A stretch of 64,000 nt of DNA from Rhizobium sp. Lineage in GTDB: Bacteria; Pseudomonadota; Alphaproteobacteria; Rhizobiales; Rhizobiaceae. This document shows positions 60,562 to 64,000 of the stretch, one piece after another. Made by a program: the position numbers and the translations under genes. Numbering within the stretch: the stretch's first letter is position 1; the number at the start of each line of letters is the position of its first letter. The notes under the pieces are model-generated. The model was not told the DNA's origin. It made no database searches and was given only the letters and a program-made list of their open reading frames with translations. The stretch is taken from contig JAHHDR010000034.1 in assembly GCA_019739215.1 (NCBI GenBank), positions 1-64,000 on the forward strand, written 5' to 3'.

Positions 60562-61776
60562 ATGCTTTACCAGGTCTACCAGATGCAGGACGACGTCGCG
60601 GCACCGTGGCGTCTCTGGGCCCGCACCATGCTGGGAATGCTGAATTCCGGCGTCAGTGGCATGCATAACGTCGTCGGTGGCGAGTACATCGCGGCGCTGG
60701 AGATGATCTCCCGATTCAAGCTCGGCCACAGCAGGCCGGACTTCGCAATTGCGAAGGTTTCGAGCGGCAACAATATCGCCGATGTCACCGAGGACGTCGC
60801 CCTGGATCTGCCGTTCGGCAAGCTCCTCCACTTCAGCAAGGACATCGATGCGCCACAGCCGAAGGTGCTGGTCATCGCGCCCCTGTCCGGCCACTTCTCG
60901 ACGCTGCTGCGGGGAACGGTCGAGACGCTGCTGCGCGACCACGACGTCTATATCACCGACTGGACCAATGCGCGCGACGTGCCACTGTCGTCAGGCAGGT
61001 TCGGTGTCGAGGATTATGTCGGCTATATCATCCGCTTCCTCGAAGAGATCGGACCGGGGGCGCATATCCTGGCCGTCTGCCAGCCCTGCGTCCAGGGCCT
61101 CGCCGCCGCTGCGGTGATGTCGCAAGACAACCACCCCTGCACCCCGCGGTCGATGACGCTGATGGCCGGGCCTATCGACCCGCGCGAGAGCCCCACCGAG
61201 GTCAACGAATTCGCCGTGTCGAAGTCACTGAAATGGTTCGAGAACTCGGTGATTTCCACCGTGCCCTGCCGGTTCGGCGGCGGCGGGCGGCGCGTCTATC
61301 CCGGCTTCTTGCAACTCGTGGCCTTCATGGCGATGAACATGGATCGGCACCGCAACGCCCACAAGAAGCTCTACGACCATCTGGCCAAGGGCGAGATCAA
61401 GGAAGCCATCAAGATCAAGGACTTCTACGACGAATATTTTGCCGTGCTCGACCTGACCGAGGAATTCTACGTCGAAACTATCGACCGCGTGTTCCACAAG
61501 GCGGAACTCGCCACCGGCGACTTCAGCTATCGCGGCCGCAAGGTCGATCCCGGCGCCATCCGCCGCACCGCGCTCCTGACGGTCGAGGGCGGGCGCGACG
61601 ACATCTGTTCGCTCGGCCAGACCGCGGCGGCGCATGAACTCTGTTCCTCGCTCAGGCCGCATCTCAAGCGCCATCACCTGCAGGCCAATGTCGGCCATTA
61701 CGGCGTCTTCAACGGCAAGCGCTGGGAAAACGAGATCTATCCCGTGGTGCGCAACCACATTCTCAGCATGGAATAG
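60562..61776 (+). CDS. phaZ: Intracellular polyhydroxyalkanoate depolymerase (PhaZ, Cys type)
   Basis: 404 residues from ATG 60562; an in-frame ATG at 60538 is possible. It breaks down stored PHB granules. The nucleophile elbow is AVCQPCVQG with C173 in place of the serine of extracellular depolymerases, as in Ralstonia PhaZ1, followed by Asp in GGRDDICSLG and His in VGHYGVFNGKRW. There is no signal peptide. It precedes an ACT-domain gene by 20 bases. No PHA synthase or phasin is in the window. Confidence 0.92.
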   Translation: MLYQVYQMQDDVAAPWRLWARTMLGMLNSGVSGMHNVVGGEYIAALEMISRFKLGHSRPDFAIAKVSSGNNIADVTEDVALDLPFGKLLHFSKDIDAPQPKVLVIAPLSGHFSTLLRGTVETLLRDHDVYITDWTNARDVPLSSGRFGVEDYVGYIIRFLEEIGPGAHILAVCQPCVQGLAAAAVMSQDNHPCTPRSMTLMAGPIDPRESPTEVNEFAVSKSLKWFENSVISTVPCRFGGGGRRVYPGFLQLVAFMAMNMDRHRNAHKKLYDHLAKGEIKEAIKIKDFYDEYFAVLDLTEEFYVETIDRVFHKAELATGDFSYRGRKVDPGAIRRTALLTVEGGRDDICSLGQTAAAHELCSSLRPHLKRHHLQANVGHYGVFNGKRWENEIYPVVRNHILSME

Positions 61777-61796
61777 AAGGCAAGCGGGAGGCGGAC

Positions 61797-62198
61797 GTGG
61801 CCGGCGAAGACGATCTCGGAAAGCTGCTGGCGACGATGCGGCCGGAACTGCAGCCTGGCACATTCGTGTTCGCGATCCTGGATGACCATGACATACCCGC
61901 CGGGCTCGACCCGATCGGCACTTTTCGCGAGGCCGAGGGGACGACCCTGATCCTGCCGGCCCATGATGCCGGCCACCCGGCCATTGTCGCCAGCAAGCCG
62001 ATGCGCCAGATCACCCTGACCGTGCATTCCTCGCTCGAGGCGATTGGACTGACGGCGGCCTTCGCGACGGAACTGACCCGGCATGGCATCAGCGCAAATG
62101 TGGTGGCGGGCTATTATCACGACCATATATTCGTCGGCGCAGAAGATGCCGAGCGAGCGGTAGTGGCTTTGCAGAGTTTGTCGGAAAGTTATCGGTAA
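61797..62198 (+). CDS. ACT-domain protein (DUF2241-like)
   Basis: 133 residues from GTG 61797. The N-terminal half (LGKLLATMRPELQPGTFVFAIL, FREAEGTTLILP) is a conserved domain of small ACT proteins, and the C half (ITLTVHSSLEAIGLTAAFATELTRHGISANVVAGYYHDHIFV by position; key part GISANVVAGYYHDHIFV) is the ACT fold that usually binds an amino acid. It probably shares the PhaZ transcript. The ligand and role are unknown. Confidence 0.85.
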   Translation: MAGEDDLGKLLATMRPELQPGTFVFAILDDHDIPAGLDPIGTFREAEGTTLILPAHDAGHPAIVASKPMRQITLTVHSSLEAIGLTAAFATELTRHGISANVVAGYYHDHIFVGAEDAERAVVALQSLSESYR

Positions 62199-62206
62199 AC
62201 CAGCAA

Positions 62207-62405
62207 CCCTCACCAACTTCGGCCAAGGGCTCACTGCGTTTACCCGGCCTGCGTATCCTCTCCCACAAGGGGAGAGGTAAAATCCGCGGCACCCACCGCG
62301 CCCCAGGCAAGGCCAGCACTTATGGCACCCTACCTCTCCCCTTGTGGGAGAGGATAGCAAGCCCGCGTGAGCCAAAGGCGAAGGCATGGGCGCGCTTGGT
62401 GAGGG
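62207..62405. repeat. RIME-like mosaic palindromic repeat
   Basis: A nested, nearly symmetrical element centred at 62305. The outer arms CCCTCACCAA (62207-62216) and TTGGTGAGGG (62396-62405) enclose GGCTCAC/GTGAGCC arms and 26-bp inner arms at 62254-62279 and 62331-62356 that are exact reverse complements. Each inner arm is itself a hairpin with CCTCTCCC...GGGAGAGG type ends. Elements with a CTCTCCC-ACAAGGGG core are common between genes in rhizobia and relatives. It contains no gene and may act as a transcript-end structure between the ACT gene and the convergent hydrolase. Confidence 0.88.
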
Positions 62406-62429
62406 GTGGACGCGCCGCGGGGCGACCGA

Positions 62430-64000
62430 CTACATCATATCCCGTGGCACGACCTTCTCGAACATCTTCTCGAAGAACTGCTCCTCGCCGTCGAACGCCT
62501 TCACCTCGGCGCTGATCACCCAGTTCTCTGCCGTGCAGGTCATCTTGGTGCTCGACACGGTGCGGATATGCCACCCGTCGCGGAACATGTCGCAGACCCA
62601 GCTTGCCTCTCCCGACATGGAAAGCGGATCGCCATCCTTGATCGACCACTCCTCCTCGCGGACCTGTCTTGTCGCAAGGCCGGTATCCGGGTGCTCGTGC
62701 CGGCCGGTATCCTCGTGGATGCGATAATACGTCGTTCCGATCGAAAGCTCGCGGGTGACGCTGCGGCGGGACGCCGCGGGCAGTTGCTCGAGATAGTCGG
62801 GCAGCGGATTGGGATTGTCGGGCTCCTTCATTTCGATCCGCTCTGCTGCGCCCAGCTTCGGCATTGCGAGTTCGATCGAACCGGTATCGATCGCAAGCGT
62901 CGCGTCATGCGGCGGCGGTAGCATGATCGGCCAGTAGCTGGTCGAGAGCGAGAGACGGATCCTGTGGCCGGGCGCGAAGCGGTAGCCCATGGCGTCGAGA
63001 TCCATCTCGATCTCGGTTGCCGCGCCCGGCGTCAGAGCCTCGGGATGTTCACTGGACGTGCGATGGGCGAGATTGAGAACGCCGAAGGCGACGCGCAGCG
63101 ACGATCCGTCAGGGTGGACGTCGACGATGCGGGCGCAGAGATTGGCGAGCGGCGCATCCGATTTCAGCGACAGCTTCAGCCGCGGCATCCCGAGATAGTC
63201 CTGCGCTTCGGTCAGTGTCGCGGTTTCGAACACAAGCGACCCGGCATCATCGCCGCGCTGGTCGATCGCCAGTTCGACGTCCGGCTTGAGCGTGAACCAT
63301 TCGCCCGAGGCCGTGCCGGTATCGAGCGGAGAGCGCAGCAGCACCTCGCCCACGCCGCCCCTGCCCTTGCCGAGCGCGCCATCTGCGCCGATGGCGAAAA
63401 CGTCCGCCTCCGGCTTGCTCCAACTGTCCTTGGCGATCCAGAAGCCCGGATCGAAATCGCGGCGGATCGCGGGCTTCACCGCATCCATGATATAGGCGCG
63501 AAGCTGTGGCAGGTCCTCGACGCCGTTCTCTTCGCCGCGCAGCCAGCGGTTCCACCAGCGGATCGCCTCGCCGTGGAAATCGGCGCGCGGCTTGGGCCAG
63601 GCGAAGTGCGGATATTTGTGCACCCAGGGGCCGATGATCGCCTTGGACTTCGGCCCCATGCCCTCGATCGCCTTGATCGGCGTGTTCCGATAGCCATCGG
63701 CCCAGCCGGCAATGACCAGCGACGGAATCTCGACATCGTCGAAATTCTCGCCGATCGAGCCGTGTTTCCAGAAGTCATCGCGGCGCTGGTGTTGCAGCCA
63801 TTCCTCCATGAAGAAGGGCTCCTTCTCTAGCCGCTCCTGCCACATGTCGCGCCAGCGGTTGCCGGTCAGCTCGGGATCGGGCGCGCGCGACTGGTAGGCG
63901 AGCATGGTCGCCGCCCAGGAGAGCTGGGCCGAGAGATGCGTGCCGTTCTTGTAGTGGATGTCGTCATTGTAGCGGTCGACCGTCGACGCGATCGAGATCA
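62430..64000 (-). CDS. CocE/NonD-family hydrolase, 5' end outside window
   Basis: The frame is open to the last base of the window, so at least 523 residues are visible and the N terminus, with the expected catalytic Ser, is missing. The visible part has the acid in AGWADGYRNT, the His in GPWVHKYPHFAWP, WWNRWLRGEENG and a C-terminal jelly-roll (DAMGYRFAPGHRIRLSLSTSYWP), the X-Pro dipeptidyl-peptidase C domain of CocE-like esterases and acylases. Such enzymes hydrolyse esters or amides, and the name does not imply cocaine as natural substrate. It converges on the palindromic repeat. Confidence 0.9.
   Translation of the reverse strand, partial: ISIASTVDRYNDDIHYKNGTHLSAQLSWAATMLAYQSRAPDPELTGNRWRDMWQERLEKEPFFMEEWLQHQRRDDFWKHGSIGENFDDVEIPSLVIAGWADGYRNTPIKAIEGMGPKSKAIIGPWVHKYPHFAWPKPRADFHGEAIRWWNRWLRGEENGVEDLPQLRAYIMDAVKPAIRRDFDPGFWIAKDSWSKPEADVFAIGADGALGKGRGGVGEVLLRSPLDTGTASGEWFTLKPDVELAIDQRGDDAGSLVFETATLTEAQDYLGMPRLKLSLKSDAPLANLCARIVDVHPDGSSLRVAFGVLNLAHRTSSEHPEALTPGAATEIEMDLDAMGYRFAPGHRIRLSLSTSYWPIMLPPPHDATLAIDTGSIELAMPKLGAAERIEMKEPDNPNPLPDYLEQLPAASRRSVTRELSIGTTYYRIHEDTGRHEHPDTGLATRQVREEEWSIKDGDPLSMSGEASWVCDMFRDGWHIRTVSSTKMTCTAENWVISAEVKAFDGEEQFFEKMFEKVVPRDMM

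Noticed and set aside
62254..62356. CRISPR repeat pair
   Set aside because: Only two units are present and they are inverted with respect to each other, so a palindromic element is the right reading.

Overview
The window is GC-rich, densely packed alphaproteobacterial DNA and reads as chromosome of a member of the Hyphomicrobiales (Rhizobiales), most likely in the Rhizobiaceae/Phyllobacteriaceae/Brucellaceae range. Supporting markers are a clear rirA iron regulator with an Irr-type box, a class II EPSP synthase that aligns without gaps to the Agrobacterium CP4 type, a FYDLN-acid protein next to tRNA-Ala, a DmpA-type aminopeptidase, many sugar and polyamine ABC systems, and a palindromic mosaic repeat of the kind scattered in rhizobial genomes. 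No phage, integrase, transposase, CRISPR array or rRNA is visible.

Layout. 1-4.1 kb: start of an RTX protein, then a PepSY / response regulator / histidine kinase operon broken by about ten single-base indels, then an intact serralysin-type metalloprotease. 4.1-8.7 kb: small housekeeping and stress genes (flavin reductase with its Rrf2 repressor and a perfect operator, VOC protein, membrane protein, GFA-type zinc protein, methyltransferase with a start-proximal frameshift, GST). 8.8-11 kb: aroA, the FYDLN-acid protein and tRNA-Ala(GGC). 11-16.5 kb: an ABC exporter with a CrtC/AttH-like secreted protein, then a secreted alpha/beta hydrolase with repeated operators. 16.6-22.7 kb: polyamine-type ABC transporter, DmpA aminopeptidase and RpiR regulator. 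22.8-28.8 kb: TriABC-like RND pump with two adaptors and a divergent TetR gene across a perfect 32-bp palindrome. 29-31.8 kb: a FecBCD-type uptake system.

31.8-40.3 kb is the most unusual part: an eight-gene minus-strand operon, divergent from an AraC gene, with a PhyH dioxygenase, a ribose-type ABC importer, a ribokinase-like kinase, RbsD, a PanB-like protein and an SGNH esterase. The kinase lacks the Asn and Asp that contact ribose, and the PanB-like protein lacks the three metal-binding acids of true PanB. I infer a pathway for a modified pentose or pentoside that has not been described to my knowledge. 40.4-47.4 kb: an arabinoside import and hydrolysis system (GH51 plus ABC importer) with a two-domain ArsR-type regulator; related operator-like motifs occur at three of its promoters.

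47.4-57 kb: a CoA-dependent aromatic (hydroxycinnamate-like) degradation cluster with a feruloyl-CoA synthase split by one frameshift, crotonase, SDR, acyl-CoA dehydrogenase, MarR, amidohydrolase and a TRAP importer. 57-58.8 kb: a ferric-iron binding protein and rirA. 58.8-64 kb: fructokinase, GST, a PHA depolymerase with a Cys nucleophile, an ACT protein, the palindromic repeat and a CocE/NonD hydrolase that runs off the end of the window.
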